The notes under the pieces: generated by a model
The model's database searches: none
Told to the model about the DNA's origin: nothing
Seen by the model: only the letters and a program-made list of their open reading frames with translations
Shown here: in pieces, positions 5,293-5,546 of the stretch
Layout of the letters: the number at the start of each line of letters is the position of its first letter
Numbering within the stretch: position 1 is the first letter of the stretch
Assembly: GCA_031254635.1 (NCBI GenBank)
Contig: JAIRUB010000180.1
Location: 1 to 5,546 of the forward strand
Direction: 5' to 3'
Length of the DNA: 5,546 nt
From: Prevotellaceae bacterium
GTDB taxonomy: Bacteria; Bacteroidota; Bacteroidia; Bacteroidales; UBA932
Program-made: the position numbers and the translations under genes

Positions 5293-5546
5293 CTAATTTT
5301 TGACCATTAGACCAAATTTTTCTACTTTAGCTATCATTCTTACAGCGTTGGCAGTATGTATTCCAAAGAATATCCACAAAATTTCTGTTGATTTTGTGCG
5401 GGCATAAATTTTATCAAGGCCATAATAACCCGCTCGCCCTTTGCGGACAAAAGAAGTGGTAATATTTCTTTTGGAACAATAGTGCCGATTGTAGTTCGTG
5501 GCATAGATGCTGTCAGCCGCCAAGTGTGTTACCCGTCGGCGGAAAA
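5293..5546 (-). pseudogene. DDE transposase 3' fragment with apparent internal deletion (IS1182/ISNCY-like)
   Basis: The frame is open to the window edge, so the 5' part lies outside; 83 residues are visible. HLAADSIYATNYNRHYCSKR resembles the second-aspartate region of IS1182-type transposases (D of AADSIY, then an NR-YC segment and an ITTSF-RKGRAG strand). The end, YYGLDKIYARTK and ILWIFFGIHTANAVRM, resembles the family's C-terminus. In relatives I recall, about 35-45 residues, including the EGSFG-type segment with the third catalytic acidic residue, lie between GRAG and the YGL motif. Here they meet directly, near 5427/5428, without breaking the frame. The product would then lack a catalytic residue, so I call it a pseudogene. 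The terminal inverted repeats cannot be defined because the other end is not in view. Family placement is from memory; that it is a transposase is more certain than which family. Confidence 0.65.

Overview
The window looks like a chromosomal segment of a member of the Bacteroidota. Four things point there: a secreted protein ending in a type IX secretion (type B) sorting-like domain, a DUF4293 membrane protein (a family I know only from this phylum), promoter boxes of the TAnnTTTG type, and starts without clear Shine-Dalgarno sequences. Base composition leans to A+T. I cannot name a genus.

Layout, left to right: (1) positions 1-843, the 3' end of a large secreted fibronectin-III/Ig-like protein with a diverged type B C-terminal domain; (2) 845-3073, a full-length long RelA/SpoT homologue that starts one base after that stop codon; (3) a 170-base convergent spacer with a weak hairpin and seven-base periodic repeats; (4) 3244-3852 on the minus strand, a Nudix hydrolase; (5) 3885-4520 on the plus strand, pyrE, divergent from the Nudix gene with only 32 bases between start codons and with candidate promoters that face each other; (6) 4521-4687, a repeat-rich spacer holding a heptad array, a REP-like two-hairpin element and a second heptad array; (7) 4688-5086, a small four-helix membrane protein of the DUF4293 family; (8) a 206-base spacer with a terminator-like hairpin; (9) 5293 to the window end on the minus strand, the 3' part of a DDE transposase that seems to have lost an internal block.

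The identified genes are mostly housekeeping: (p)ppGpp metabolism (rel), pyrimidine nucleotide synthesis (pyrE) and a probable nucleotide-diphosphate hydrolase. Rel and PyrE both draw on nucleotide pools, but nothing here shows direct cooperation. I did not find a coherent new defence or biosynthetic system. The points worth a second look are non-consensus residues in the active-site motifs of Rel and PyrE, the overlapping promoter layout between the Nudix gene and pyrE, the heptad-periodic spacer DNA at gene ends, and the REP-like element.
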